A DNA stretch of 54,306 nt from Mycolicibacterium chubuense. Its GTDB lineage: Bacteria > Actinomycetota > Actinomycetes > Mycobacteriales > Mycobacteriaceae. The notes below the pieces were generated by a model. It saw only the letters and a list, made by a program, of their open reading frames with translations. It made no database searches and was not told the DNA's origin. Positions 1-8,387 of the stretch are shown here, in pieces (position 1 is the stretch's first letter; each line of letters opens with the position of its first letter). Both the position numbers and the translations under genes were made by a program. The stretch is from NCBI RefSeq assembly GCF_001044255.1, contig NZ_JYNX01000031.1:111326-165631 (forward strand), in the 5' to 3' direction.

Positions 1-854
1 ACGTTCTCGCCGCCCTCGACCTCCTGCACGTGCCAGCCGTAGGCCCGGTACCGCGCGGCGACGTCCTCGCTCAGCGCGATGTTGGTGTCGTGCTCGATGG
101 AGATCTGGTTCTTGTCGTAGAACACGATCAGATTGCCCAGCTGCTGGGTGCCCGCCAGCGAGGACGCTTCGCTGGTGACGCCTTCTTCGATGTCGCCGTC
201 GGAGGCGATGACGTAGATGAAGTGGTCGAACGGGCTCTCACCGGCCGGTGCGTCCGGGTCGAACAGGCCGCGTTCGTAGCGCGACGCCATCGCCATGCCC
301 ACCGCCGACGCCAGCCCCTGACCGAGCGGGCCGGTGGTGATCTCCACGCCCTTGGTGTGGCGGAACTCGGGGTGACCGGGGGTCTTGGACTTGACGCGTT
401 CGTAGCGCGACGCCATCTCCATGCCCACCGCCGACGCCAGCCCCTGACCGAGCGGGCCGGTGGTGATCTCCACGCCCTTGGTGTGGCGGAACTCGGGGTG
501 ACCGGGGGTCTTGGACTTGAACGTGCGCAGCGACTCGATGTCGGACAGTTCCAGCCCGAACCCACCGAGATAGAGCTGGATGTACAGCGTGAGGCTGGAG
601 TGGCCGCAGGACAGCACGAACCGGTCGCGGCCGAGCCAGTGCACGTCGCTGGGGTCGTGGCGCATCTGGCGCTGGAACAGCGTGTACGCCAGCGGCGCCA
701 GGCTCATCGCCGTCCCCGGATGCCCGTTGCCGACCTTCTGGACCGCGTCGGCGGCGAGCACACGGACGGTGTCCACCGCCCGCGAGTCGAGGTCGGTCCA
801 GTCGTCGGGATGGTTGGGTCGGGTCAGCGAAGAGATGTCTTCGAGCGTGGTCAC
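1..854 (-). CDS. tkt: transketolase, N-terminal part (runs off the left edge), with internal tandem duplication
   Basis: Thiamine-diphosphate enzyme of the non-oxidative pentose phosphate pathway, cytosolic. The start is GTG at 854–852, eight bases after AAGGAG. The reading frame gives the typical mycobacterial N-terminus (TTLEDISSLTRP), then VQKVGNGHPGTAMSLAP, RDRFVLSCGHSSLTLY, TGPLGQGLASAVGM and ASDGDIEEG, all transketolase signatures. Only about 284 residues are present; the rest lies beyond base 1. The odd point is that 42 codons (bases 269–394 and 395–520) occur twice in tandem and in frame, so the segment SKTPGHPEFRHTKG to MASRYER appears twice, with one Ala/Glu difference. Normal transketolases carry it once. 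Identity of the gene is very certain; whether the encoded protein is functional, or the duplication real, is not. It diverges from ctaB, as in M. tuberculosis (Rv1449c/Rv1451). Confidence 0.93.
   Translation of the reverse strand, partial: MTTLEDISSLTRPNHPDDWTDLDSRAVDTVRVLAADAVQKVGNGHPGTAMSLAPLAYTLFQRQMRHDPSDVHWLGRDRFVLSCGHSSLTLYIQLYLGGFGLELSDIESLRTFKSKTPGHPEFRHTKGVEITTGPLGQGLASAVGMEMASRYERVKSKTPGHPEFRHTKGVEITTGPLGQGLASAVGMAMASRYERGLFDPDAPAGESPFDHFIYVIASDGDIEEGVTSEASSLAGTQQLGNLIVFYDKNQISIEHDTNIALSEDVAARYRAYGWHVQEVEGGEN
269..520. repeat. 126-bp perfect-period tandem duplication inside tkt
   Basis: Bases 269–394 and 395–520 are two copies of the same 126-bp unit. They differ at one position (G at 292, T at 418). 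The length is a multiple of three, so the tkt frame stays open. The copy closest to the window edge joins the normal downstream sequence. Confidence 0.95.
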
Positions 855-986
855 GAGGCGCACTCCTTGACTTGGTGGGGCGTGTCGGTCCGCACCGACC
901 ACCCTAGTGCGCAACGCGCCGGGGACGCAGGGGTCATCCCACCGGCGCCGGATTCGACCCTGCGATTTCGAGGACGGACACCGGCG

Positions 987-1009
987 GTCTACCATCGCCT
1001 GTAGTAGAC
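987..1009. promoter_or_regulatory. candidate ctaB promoter and operator palindrome
   Basis: GTCTAC (987–992) and GTAGAC (1004–1009) form a perfect 6-bp inverted repeat with an 11-base spacer. TACCAT at 990–995 fits the mycobacterial -10 consensus TANNNT and would place the transcription start near 1002, within the palindrome. A strong ribosome site (GAAGGAG, 1034–1040) follows before the ctaB GTG. The binding protein is unknown. Confidence 0.4.
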
Positions 1010-1048
1010 ACCGTGCTGGACGGGCTCCGGCGAGAAGGAGTTGGTTGC

Positions 1049-1993
1049 GTGAGGATCCGCGAAGGCCACCTCGTCGGGGATTCGGCCGACGCGACGCCTC
1101 ACGGCTTCCGCACCAAACTGCTGGGCTACCTGGGCCTGACCAAGCCGCGCGTGATCGAGCTGCTACTCGTCACCACGATCCCGGCGATGCTGCTGGCCCA
1201 TCGCGGCAGCGTGGATCCGCTGCTGATCCTCAACACGCTCCTCGGCGGCATGCTCGCGGCGGCGGGGGCCAACACGCTCAACTGCGTCGCCGACGCCGAC
1301 ATCGACAAGAAGATGAAGCGCACGGAGCGCCGGGCGCTGGCTCGTGCCACGGTGCCCCGCAGCCACGCGCTCGTCTTCGGTCTCGCGCTGTCGGTGGCAT
1401 CGTTCTTCTGGCTGTGGTGGACCACCAACATGCTCTCGGCGCACCTGGCGGGCGCCACCATCGCGTTCTACGTGCTCGTGTACACGCTGCTGCTCAAGCG
1501 CCGGACGTCGCAGAACGTCGTGTGGGGCGGCGCGGCGGGCTGCATGCCGGTGATGATCGGCTGGTCTGCGGTGACCGGGACGATCCAGTGGCCTGCGCTG
1601 GTGATGTTCCTGATCATCTTCTTCTGGACGCCGCCGCACACCTGGGCGCTGGCGATGCGCTACAAGGAGGACTACGAGGCTGCCGGCGTGCCGATGCTGC
1701 CCGTTGTCGCCACCGAGCAGCAGGTCACCAAGCAGATCCTCATCTACACCTGGCTGACCGTCATCGCGACGCTGGCGCTGGCCTTGGCCACCGGATGGCT
1801 CTACGCCTCGGTGGCGATCCTGGCCGGCACGTGGTTCCTGGTGATGGCCCATCAGCTGTACGCCGGCGTGCGGCGCGGCGAGCCGGTCAAGCCGCTGCGA
1901 CTGTTCCTGCAGTCGAACAACTACCTGGCCGTCGTGTTCTGCGCGCTGGCCGTCGACTCGGCGCTGAACCTGCCGACGCTGCTGCACCTCTAG
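1049..1993 (+). CDS. ctaB: protoheme IX farnesyltransferase (haem O synthase)
   Basis: Integral membrane prenyltransferase that adds a farnesyl group to haem B to give haem O, the precursor of haem A for cytochrome aa3 oxidase. The 314-residue protein has about nine hydrophobic helices. The UbiA-family polyprenyl-diphosphate motif is visible as [15 protein letters not shown] (Asn78, Asp82, Asp84, Asp86), and the second conserved loop as [15 protein letters not shown] chose GTG 1049 because GAAGGAG ends nine bases upstream; an in-frame ATG at 1013 lacks such a site. It corresponds to Rv1451. ctaA, the next enzyme of haem A synthesis, lies close by at 3821–4849 on the other strand. Its end overlaps the qor stop by four bases. 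Confidence 0.96.
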   Translation: MRIREGHLVGDSADATPHGFRTKLLGYLGLTKPRVIELLLVTTIPAMLLAHRGSVDPLLILNTLLGGMLAAAGANTLNCVADADIDKKMKRTERRALARATVPRSHALVFGLALSVASFFWLWWTTNMLSAHLAGATIAFYVLVYTLLLKRRTSQNVVWGGAAGCMPVMIGWSAVTGTIQWPALVMFLIIFFWTPPHTWALAMRYKEDYEAAGVPMLPVVATEQQVTKQILIYTWLTVIATLALALATGWLYASVAILAGTWFLVMAHQLYAGVRRGEPVKPLRLFLQSNNYLAVVFCALAVDSALNLPTLLHL

Positions 1994-2964
1994 GGGACGA
2001 GCACCACCGAACCGACGGTCTTGCGGCCCTGCAGATCGCGGTGCGCCTGCTCGGCGTCGCGCAGCTCGTACCGGTTGCTCACCGTCACCGTCAGCGTGCC
2101 GTCGGCGATCGCGGTCAACAACTCGCCTGCGCGCCACGAGAATTCGTCGGGCGTGCGGGTGTGATGTGCCAGGTTCGGCCGGGTCAGGAACACCGAGCCC
2201 GCGGCGTTGAGCCGTTGCGGATCGAACGGCGGCACCGGCCCGCTGGCCGCGCCGAACAACGCCAGGGTGCCGCGCACCGCGAGGCTGGCCAGACTCGCCT
2301 CGAACGTCGAGGCACCGACGCCGTCATAGACCGCCTCGACCCCGTTGCCGTCGGTCAGCTCGCGGATGCGGGCGCCGAAGGCCTGCGGATCGTCCGGGTA
2401 GTCGAGCACCTCGACCGCGCCGGCCTGCCGCGACAGTTCGGCCTTGTCCGGGGTGGAGACCGTCGTGATCACCGACGTCGCCAGGCTGGTCGCCCACTGC
2501 GTCAAGATCAGCCCGACGCCCCCGGCGCCGGCGTGCACCAGCACGGTGTCGCCCTGCTGGATCGGGTACGTCGACTTGATCAGGTAGTGCGCCGTCATCC
2601 CCTTCAGCAGCGCCGAGGCGGCGACCTCGGGCGCCACACCCTCGGGGACGTAGGCGACGAAATCCGCGGGCGCCACGCAGTACTCGGCGTAGGCCCCCTG
2701 GGCCTGGGCGGTGACCACGCGGTCGCCGACGTTCAGTGCCGCCACCTCGTCGCCGACCGCCTCGATGGTGCCGCAGACCTCGGTGCCGACGACGAACGGC
2801 AGCTCACGCGGATACAGGCCCGAGCGGAAGTAGGTGTCGATGAAGTTGACGCCGATCGCCTCGGCCTTGATCAGCACCTCGCCGGGTCCGGGAGCCGGCT
2901 GCGGCTTCTCGACGTAGGACAGGACTTCCGGCCCGCCGGTCTCGGCGACTTCGATGGCGTACAT
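1990..2964 (-). CDS. qor: zeta-crystallin type NADPH:quinone oxidoreductase (MDR family)
   Basis: Cytosolic medium-chain dehydrogenase/reductase of the zinc-free quinone reductase type, 324 residues, the usual family length. An N-terminal GroES-like domain (to about residue 120) is followed by a Rossmann fold with HAGAGGVG at residues 144–151, the NADPH-binding turn of this subfamily. No catalytic zinc ligands are seen. It corresponds to Rv1454c. It converges on ctaB (4-base overlap) and diverges from the ATP-grasp gene with 40 bases between starts. Substrate is not predictable; quinones or alpha,beta-unsaturated carbonyls are typical for the family. Confidence 0.93.
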   Translation of the reverse strand: MYAIEVAETGGPEVLSYVEKPQPAPGPGEVLIKAEAIGVNFIDTYFRSGLYPRELPFVVGTEVCGTIEAVGDEVAALNVGDRVVTAQAQGAYAEYCVAPADFVAYVPEGVAPEVAASALLKGMTAHYLIKSTYPIQQGDTVLVHAGAGGVGLILTQWATSLATSVITTVSTPDKAELSRQAGAVEVLDYPDDPQAFGARIRELTDGNGVEAVYDGVGASTFEASLASLAVRGTLALFGAASGPVPPFDPQRLNAAGSVFLTRPNLAHHTRTPDEFSWRAGELLTAIADGTLTVTVSNRYELRDAEQAHRDLQGRKTVGSVVLVP

Positions 2965-3004
2965 AGGTACCCATCATGCCTTCCTCGGTAGCATCGGTCC
3001 GGCC

Positions 3005-3943
3005 ATGAAGCTCGCGCGTCCGGACGTCTTCCATCCCCGCATCGTGCTGGCCGGCTGCCCGGCGCTGCCCGAGGGCGACGGCGATGACGCGGGGTTGGTG
3101 GAGGCGCTGCGCGCACGAGGTCTGCATCCGCGCTGGCTGTCCTGGGACGACCCCGCGACGCTGCGTGCCGACCTGGTGATCCTGCGGGCGACGTGGGACT
3201 ACACCGAGCGGCTCGCGGAGTTCCTCGCCTGGACGCGGCAGGTGCCGCACCTGCTCAACCCCCCGGCGGTCGTGGCGTGGAACACCGACAAGCACTACCT
3301 GGCCGACCTGGCCGCCGCCGGCGTGCCGACGGTGCCGAGCGCGTTCTTCGCGCCGGGCGAGCGGGCGCACATCCCGGACGGGGAGGTCGTGGTGAAGCCG
3401 GCCGTCGGCGCGGGATCGGTGGGCGCGTTGCGCTTTCGGGACGCCGACGCGGCACGCGCGCACGCGGCGGCGCTGCAGGACACCGGACAGACCGCGCTGG
3501 TGCAGCCGTTCGATCCGCGAGTGGCCGACGGCGAGACGGCGCTGGTGTTCCTGCGCGGCCAGCAGTCGCACGCCTTCACCAAGGGGCCGATGCTGCCCCC
3601 GCCGGGGCGGGCGCCGGTGTTCGACGAGTCGGGCACCTACGCCGAGGAACGGCTCCGGCCCGCCGAGCCGGATTTCGAGCTGTGGGACCTCGGGCACGCG
3701 GCGCTCGCCGCTGCGGCCGGGCATCTCGGCATCCGGGTCAGCGATCTGCTCTACGCGCGCGTCGACGTGCTCGGCGACGCCGCGGCGCCGGCGCTGCTGG
3801 AGTTGGAGCTCGTCGAGCCGTCACTGGGTTGGCGGCAGCTCGACCCCACCGGCCGGTCCCGGCAGCAGCGCCTCTTCGCCCTCGGTGTCGAGGCGGCGCT
3901 CGAGGAGTTCGGGCTGGGCCCGTTCGCGCATCGACGCCCATAG
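3005..3943 (+). CDS. ATP-grasp domain protein (Rv1455-like), function unknown
   Basis: A 312-residue cytosolic protein. Features typical of ATP-grasp enzymes are WNTDKHYLADLAAAGVPTVPS (the lysine before the ATP subdomain), VVKPAVGAGSVGA (glycine-rich phosphate loop) and LLELELVEPSLGWRQLD near the C-terminus (metal-binding Glu/Asn-like region). Such enzymes ligate a carboxylate to an amine or thiol with ATP; the substrate is unknown. A start at ATG 3005 is preferred: TAGCAT (2989–2994) is a good -10 only ten bases upstream, suggesting a very short leader. The last 123 bases overlap the ctaA 3' end on the opposite strand. Gene order matches Rv1455. Confidence 0.85.
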   Translation: MKLARPDVFHPRIVLAGCPALPEGDGDDAGLVEALRARGLHPRWLSWDDPATLRADLVILRATWDYTERLAEFLAWTRQVPHLLNPPAVVAWNTDKHYLADLAAAGVPTVPSAFFAPGERAHIPDGEVVVKPAVGAGSVGALRFRDADAARAHAAALQDTGQTALVQPFDPRVADGETALVFLRGQQSHAFTKGPMLPPPGRAPVFDESGTYAEERLRPAEPDFELWDLGHAALAAAAGHLGIRVSDLLYARVDVLGDAAAPALLELELVEPSLGWRQLDPTGRSRQQRLFALGVEAALEEFGLGPFAHRRP

Positions 3944-4849
3944 CGCAGCCGTCGCCGCGGTGCAGGCAGCCGCCCCCGCGACGTGGAAGGCCACCAGGAC
4001 GGCGGGCACCCCGGTGTTGAACTGCACCGCACCGAGCAGGCCCTGCGCGACGACCAACGCCACCAGGACGCCGAGCCGCCTCAGCACCGGCCGTGACGTG
4101 CGGGCCGCGACCAGACCGAACGCCAGCCCGATCAGCAGCGCCAGATACGCCACCAGCAGCGACGAGTGCAGGTGCACGAGCGTGGTGATCTCGACCTGCA
4201 GGCGCGGCACCGGCCGCTCGACGCTCTTGTCGCCGGCGTGCGGGCCCGCGCCGGTGACCATCGTTCCGGTGACCAGGACGGCCGACAAGGTGACGCCGCA
4301 CAGCGCGGTCAACTGGCGCAACGGTTTCGGCGCCCGTCGCACCGGTACCCCGTCGTCCGGTTGCCCGATCTTGGCGTAGAGCAGCACCGCCAGCCACACC
4401 ATCGCCATCGACACGAGCAGGTGCACAGCCACGGTCCACCACAGCAGCCCGGTGAGCACGGTGATGCCCCCGATGACGGCCTGCAGCACCGTCGACGCCG
4501 GCATCAGCCACGCGTAGATCAGCACCTCGCGGCGGCGGCGGGCCCGGGTGACCGCGAGGACGGCGGCGGCCGCGGTCAGCACGACGAGGAACGTGATCAA
4601 CCGGTTGCCGAACTCGACGGCCTGGTGGATGACAGGCACCTCGGCGTGCGGCACCGGCGTGAAACTTCCGGGGAAGCACTGCGGCCAGGTCGGGCAGCCC
4701 AGCCCGGAGGCGGTGACGCGGACGATGGCCCCGGTGACGGCGATGCCGCCCTGGGTCAGGATCACGGCCGCGGCGACGATGCGCTGCACCCGCAGGCTGG
4801 GTTCGGGGAGCAGGTCGACGAGCCGCAGGAAGAGTCGTCCGACGGGCAC
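3821..4849 (-). CDS. ctaA: haem A synthase (COX15/CtaA family)
   Basis: Integral membrane monooxygenase that oxidises the C8 methyl of haem O to give haem A. The 342-residue protein has about eight helices. Conserved points: GLGCPTWPQC in the first outer loop (the cysteine pair of bacterial type CtaA), HQAVEFGNR (haem-ligand His and following Glu), HLLVSM, TLVHLHSS and FHVAGAA (further histidines). GTG 4849 is preceded by six bases and a good minus-strand -10 (TACCAT, bases 4861–4856), consistent with a leaderless transcript. The C-terminus (REGRAQPELLERR onward) is hydrophilic and lies in the 123-base overlap with the ATP-grasp gene, so it may be poorly constrained. Corresponds to Rv1456c; works with CtaB. 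Confidence 0.95.
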   Translation of the reverse strand: MPVGRLFLRLVDLLPEPSLRVQRIVAAAVILTQGGIAVTGAIVRVTASGLGCPTWPQCFPGSFTPVPHAEVPVIHQAVEFGNRLITFLVVLTAAAAVLAVTRARRRREVLIYAWLMPASTVLQAVIGGITVLTGLLWWTVAVHLLVSMAMVWLAVLLYAKIGQPDDGVPVRRAPKPLRQLTALCGVTLSAVLVTGTMVTGAGPHAGDKSVERPVPRLQVEITTLVHLHSSLLVAYLALLIGLAFGLVAARTSRPVLRRLGVLVALVVAQGLLGAVQFNTGVPAVLVAFHVAGAAACTAATAALWASMRERAQPELLERRLDTEGEEALLPGPAGGVELPPTQ

Positions 4850-4861
4850 GTGTCGATGGTA

Positions 4862-4895
4862 GAGCCCGGCTAACTACCGCTCGTAGTAGGGGCTC
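4862..4895 (-). terminator. two-tier hairpin between ABC permease and ctaA
   Basis: GAGCCC (4862–4867) pairs with GGGCTC (4890–4895), and inside it ACTAC (4873–4877) pairs with GTAGT (4883–4887). The hairpin sits exactly at the stop codon of the permease gene and ahead of ctaA on the minus strand. There is no T-tract, so it may be an intrinsic terminator of the T-less kind or an mRNA end-protecting structure. Its distance to the ctaA start is about 13 bases. Confidence 0.4.
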
Positions 4896-5673
4896 AGGTG
4901 AAGCGGAACCAGCGCAGCGCGCACAGGGCGGCGACCGCCCCCCAGACCGCCATCACCGCCAGGCCGAACCAGTCCACCGACAGCGTCATCGCCCGGGTCA
5001 GCGCCTCGGTCAGCGCACCCGACGGAGTCAGCCGCGCCACCCACTGGACGGCGCGCGGGACCACGGAGCCCTCCACGGTCAGCGCGCCCAGCCCGGCGAA
5101 CACGAACCACATCAGGTTGGCGACCGCGAGCACGATCTCGGCTTTGAGCGTGCCGCCCAGCAGCAGACCCAGCGCGGCGAACACCGCCGTGCCCACTGCG
5201 ATGATCACGGCGCCCAGCGCCAGCCCGGCCACCGCGGGCCGCCAGCCCAGCGCGACGCCGATCACGCCGAGCAGGATGGACTGCAGGAACACCACGGTCA
5301 CGACGGCCAGCGACTTGCCGGCGATGATGCCCCACACGGGCAGTGCCGTGGCGCCGAGTCGCTTGAGCGCGCCGTAGCGGCGGTCGAACGCGACGGCGAT
5401 CGCCTGGCCGGTGAAGGCGGTGGAGATGACGGCCAGCGCCATGATCGCGGGTGCGAACGTCGCTGCACGGTCGGGGCCGAACGAGCCCAGCGGCAGCAGC
5501 GTCAGCCCGATCAGCAGCGTGATGGGGATGAACATCGTCAGCAGCAGCTGCTCGCCGTTGCGCAGCAGCAGCCGCAGCTCCAGCCCGTACTGCGCGGTCA
5601 GCATCCGCGGCACCGCGGCCGGGCGCGGATCGGGGCGGAACGTGCCCGGCGCGAAGCGATTCGGCTGGGTCAT
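4894..5673 (-). CDS. ABC transporter permease (ABC-2 type)
   Basis: Membrane subunit of an exporter, 259 residues with about six helices (for example LLTMFIPITLLIGLTLLPLG and VTVVFLQSILLGVIGVALG). The ABC-2 pattern of a paired N-terminal helix followed by a cluster of five is visible. ATG 5673 is chosen because it overlaps the ATPase stop in ATGA, implying translational coupling. It corresponds to Rv1457c. The exported substrate is unknown; the operon partner MptB suggests a cell-envelope role but that is inference from context only. Confidence 0.88.
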   Translation of the reverse strand: MTQPNRFAPGTFRPDPRPAAVPRMLTAQYGLELRLLLRNGEQLLLTMFIPITLLIGLTLLPLGSFGPDRAATFAPAIMALAVISTAFTGQAIAVAFDRRYGALKRLGATALPVWGIIAGKSLAVVTVVFLQSILLGVIGVALGWRPAVAGLALGAVIIAVGTAVFAALGLLLGGTLKAEIVLAVANLMWFVFAGLGALTVEGSVVPRAVQWVARLTPSGALTEALTRAMTLSVDWFGLAVMAVWGAVAALCALRWFRFT

Positions 5674-6608
5674 TTGCGCAACTCCCGCCCCGTCAGTTCG
5701 AGGAAGACGTCCTCGAGGCTGCGCTGCTCGACCCGCATGTCGGTGGCCAGCACGTCGAGCCGGGCGCACCACGCGGTGACGGTCGCCAGGACCTGCGGGT
5801 CGATGCGGCCCTCGACGAGGTACTCACCTGGAGACGTCTCGGTGGCCCGGTAACTCTCCGGGAGCGCGGCGATCAGCAGTGACAGGTCGAGCATGCGGGG
5901 CGCACGGAACCGCAGCTGGTTCTCGGCGCCGTTGCGCATCAACTCCGTCGGGGTGCCGCTCGCCACGGCCGCGCCGCGGTCGATGATCAGGATGCGGTCG
6001 GCCAGTTCCTCGGCCTCGGTGAGCTGGTGGGTGGTCAGCACGACGGTGACGCCGTCGCGTCGCAGCGCGTCGATCAGCTCCCACACCACCAGGCGGGCGT
6101 GCGCATCCATCCCGGCCGTCGGTTCGTCGAGGAACACCAGCTCGGGCCGTCCGACCACGGCGCAGGCGAGCGCGAGCCGCTGCTGCTGACCGCCGGAGAG
6201 CCGCCGGTAGGTGGTGCGCGCCGAGTCGGTCAGGCCGAGCGTGTCGAGCAGCCACTTCGGATCCAGCGGGTTGGCGGCGTAGGAGGCGACGAGGTCGAGC
6301 ATCTCGCCCGCGCGGGCGGCCGGGTAGGCACCGCCGCCCTGCAGCATCACGCCGGTGCGGGCACGCACCGCGGCGTTGTCGGACACCGGGTCCAGACCCA
6401 GGATCTCGATGGTGCCGCCGTCGGGCCGCAGGAACCCTTCGCACATCTCGACCGTGGTCGTCTTACCGGCCCCGTTCGGGCCGAGCAGGGCGAAGACTTC
6501 GGCGGGACCGACGTCGAGGTCGAGGTCGGACACCGCCACCGTCGAGCCGTACTGCTTGCGCACACCACGCAGCCGCACGGGCATCGACGAAGCGGGGTGG
6601 GGGGTCAC
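5670..6608 (-). CDS. ABC transporter ATP-binding protein (DrrA-like)
   Basis: Cytosolic ATPase subunit for the permease encoded just downstream. In 312 residues it has Walker A GPNGAGKTTT (about 44–53), Q-loop VMLQGGGAYP, signature LSGGQQQRLALA, Walker B LVFLDEPTAGMD and H-loop TTHQ. A C-terminal extension of about 90 residues (FRAPRMLDLSLL onward) is typical of DrrA-type exporters. GTG 6608 overlaps the mptB stop (GTGA), so mptB, this ATPase and the permease form one coupled operon. Corresponds to Rv1458c, annotated as antibiotic transport; no direct sign of the substrate is visible here. Confidence 0.92.
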   Translation of the reverse strand: MTPHPASSMPVRLRGVRKQYGSTVAVSDLDLDVGPAEVFALLGPNGAGKTTTVEMCEGFLRPDGGTIEILGLDPVSDNAAVRARTGVMLQGGGAYPAARAGEMLDLVASYAANPLDPKWLLDTLGLTDSARTTYRRLSGGQQQRLALACAVVGRPELVFLDEPTAGMDAHARLVVWELIDALRRDGVTVVLTTHQLTEAEELADRILIIDRGAAVASGTPTELMRNGAENQLRFRAPRMLDLSLLIAALPESYRATETSPGEYLVEGRIDPQVLATVTAWCARLDVLATDMRVEQRSLEDVFLELTGRELRK

Positions 6609-8263
6609 GGAGATTCAGCGTAGGCGTCGGACTTCGCGGGCGGCGCGACCGGCTCGTCCACCCGGCCCGACGCCGCCTTCGGCACCGCCCGCCACGGCAG
6701 CCACCGATAGGTCATCGCGATCAGGGCCAGCACGATCACGGTGCTGGCCAGCGTCGCCAGCACGATCTGGAACAGGGCGAACCGGTCCCCGTTGGCGGTG
6801 GGGCCGAAGATCCCGACGATCAGCGTGACCGCGATGACCGCGGCGCGGAATCCCGGCCGGGTGGCCCACGCGGCGAGCGGGATGATCGCCCACAGCAGGT
6901 ACCAGGGCTGGACGACGGGGAACAGCAGCACGGTCACCCCCAGCGCGACACCCAGGCCGCCCACCGGGTGCAGCCGGCCGCGCAGCACCGCGAACAGCAG
7001 CCAGGTGACGATGATCGCGATCAGGCTCACACCGATGGCACGGGTCAGCGCCAGGACAGCGGTGGTGTGGTCGCCGAGGCCCAGCAGGATGCCGACCTGC
7101 CCCGTGCCCAGCGCCAGCAGCGTCGGCGGCGACATCCAGCTGCGCACCACGTTCGCGGTGCCCAGCGTGAACAGCCAGCCGAACCCGAGGCCGCTGGCCC
7201 AGCCGATCAGCGCCATCACCGCCAGCGACACGGCGCCCAGCGCGCCGCCGGCGAGGAAGAACGCCTTCACGGTGCCGCCCCAGCGGTTCGCCAGCGCCAT
7301 CGCGACGAACCCCAGCGCCAGCAGGCCCGGCAGCTTCACCTGCGAGGACATCGTGATCAGCACCGTGCCGGCCAGCAGCATGCCGGGGGCGTACCAGCGG
7401 CCGCGCGCGGCCACCGAGGAACTCGAGATCGCCGCGATGCCGCGCAGCGCGAACTCGGTGCCGGCGAGCATCAGCCCGAGCATCAGCGCCTCGTTGTGGA
7501 TGCCGGCCACCAGGTGCATGAACAGCAGCGGGTTGGTCGCGCCCAGCCACAGCGCGCTGACCTCGGCGACGCCGCAGCGGCGTGCCAGCCGGGGTGTGGC
7601 CCAGACGATCAGGCCGACCCCCAGCAGCACCATGAGCCGGTGGAAGAGCACCGCCTCGACGATGTTCTCCCCGGTGATCGCCGAGATGCCGCGCCCGATC
7701 CACAGGAACAGCGGCCCGTACGGCGCGGGGGTCTCCCGCCACAGGCTCGGCACCGACAGCGTGAACACATGGTCGAGGCCCAGGCCGGGTGCCGGTCCCA
7801 CCCGGTAGGGATCGCTGCCCTGCAGCGAGATCTCGCTCTGCGCGAGGTAGGAGTAGACGTCCTTGCTGTACATCGGCGGCGCGATCAGCAGCGGCAGCGC
7901 CCACAGCAGCAGCGTGCGGTCGACCTGGCTGCGCGTCATTCGCCGCTTGCCCAGCGCGAAACGGCCGAGCATCAGCCAGGCCAGGGTCATCATCACCGCG
8001 CCGGTGGTCGTCATGGTCAGCGAGACCGTCTGGATGCGGGACGGCAGGTTGAGCAGCCGGACCCCGAACGTGGGATCCTGGACCACGGGTCGTGCGCCGG
8101 CGCCCAGGGCGCCGATCGCCATCAGCACGGTGCCCGTCGCCCCGAACAGGCGGGTGCGGTGCAGCGCCACCACTTCGGCGTCGTCGAGGGGGCTGCCGAC
8201 GGTCCGCTCATCGCCGTGCAGGCCGGCGATCGACGTGCTGAGCGAATGTCGGCGGGCTGCCAC
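6605..8263 (-). CDS. mptB: alpha-(1->6)-mannopyranosyltransferase, GT-C fold
   Basis: Polytopic membrane glycosyltransferase that uses polyprenyl-phosphate mannose outside the membrane to start the alpha-1,6-mannan core of lipomannan and lipoarabinomannan in mycobacteria. The 552-residue protein has about 13 hydrophobic segments. The first periplasmic loop holds SKDVYSYLAQ with Asp135, the GT-C catalytic-type acidic residue. GTG 8263 is the only plausible upstream start. Corresponds to Rv1459c. In C. glutamicum MptB is essential for the proximal mannan core, in mycobacteria other enzymes can compensate (known of the family). It leads the operon with the ABC exporter and diverges from sufR. 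Confidence 0.9.
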   Translation of the reverse strand: MAARRHSLSTSIAGLHGDERTVGSPLDDAEVVALHRTRLFGATGTVLMAIGALGAGARPVVQDPTFGVRLLNLPSRIQTVSLTMTTTGAVMMTLAWLMLGRFALGKRRMTRSQVDRTLLLWALPLLIAPPMYSKDVYSYLAQSEISLQGSDPYRVGPAPGLGLDHVFTLSVPSLWRETPAPYGPLFLWIGRGISAITGENIVEAVLFHRLMVLLGVGLIVWATPRLARRCGVAEVSALWLGATNPLLFMHLVAGIHNEALMLGLMLAGTEFALRGIAAISSSSVAARGRWYAPGMLLAGTVLITMSSQVKLPGLLALGFVAMALANRWGGTVKAFFLAGGALGAVSLAVMALIGWASGLGFGWLFTLGTANVVRSWMSPPTLLALGTGQVGILLGLGDHTTAVLALTRAIGVSLIAIIVTWLLFAVLRGRLHPVGGLGVALGVTVLLFPVVQPWYLLWAIIPLAAWATRPGFRAAVIAVTLIVGIFGPTANGDRFALFQIVLATLASTVIVLALIAMTYRWLPWRAVPKAASGRVDEPVAPPAKSDAYAESP

Positions 8264-8370
8264 TCAGGCAGCGTAGCGGGCGGATATTCCCGCTCCTTCG
8301 GCCATCGCGGTGTGATGATCCCGACGGTGCCGATAAGGGTGGCCTTGGTGGACCCGCCCCCCGAATTGCG

Positions 8371-8387
8371 TCACACTGGTGTTGTGA
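8371..8387 (+). promoter_or_regulatory. probable SufR operator over the sufR start
   Basis: TCACACTGGTGTTGTGA contains TCACA and TGTGA as perfect inverted arms. Read from 8373 it is ACACT-N5-TGTGA, the form I recall being reported for the SufR site of M. tuberculosis. It covers the GTG start at 8384, so an Fe-S loaded SufR bound here would block transcription of its own operon. Confidence 0.6.

Noticed and set aside
855-986. A further small gene between tkt and ctaB (place of a PE_PGRS gene in M. tuberculosis)
   Set aside because: The gap is under 200 bases and no frame has a start with ribosome site; it holds the divergent promoters only.
30-1004. Long plus-strand frame opposite tkt
   Set aside because: High-GC shadow of tkt; the tkt frame on the minus strand has all family motifs.
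6968-8383. Upstream extension of the sufR frame
   Set aside because: Antisense shadow of mptB; SufR family proteins start near 8384.
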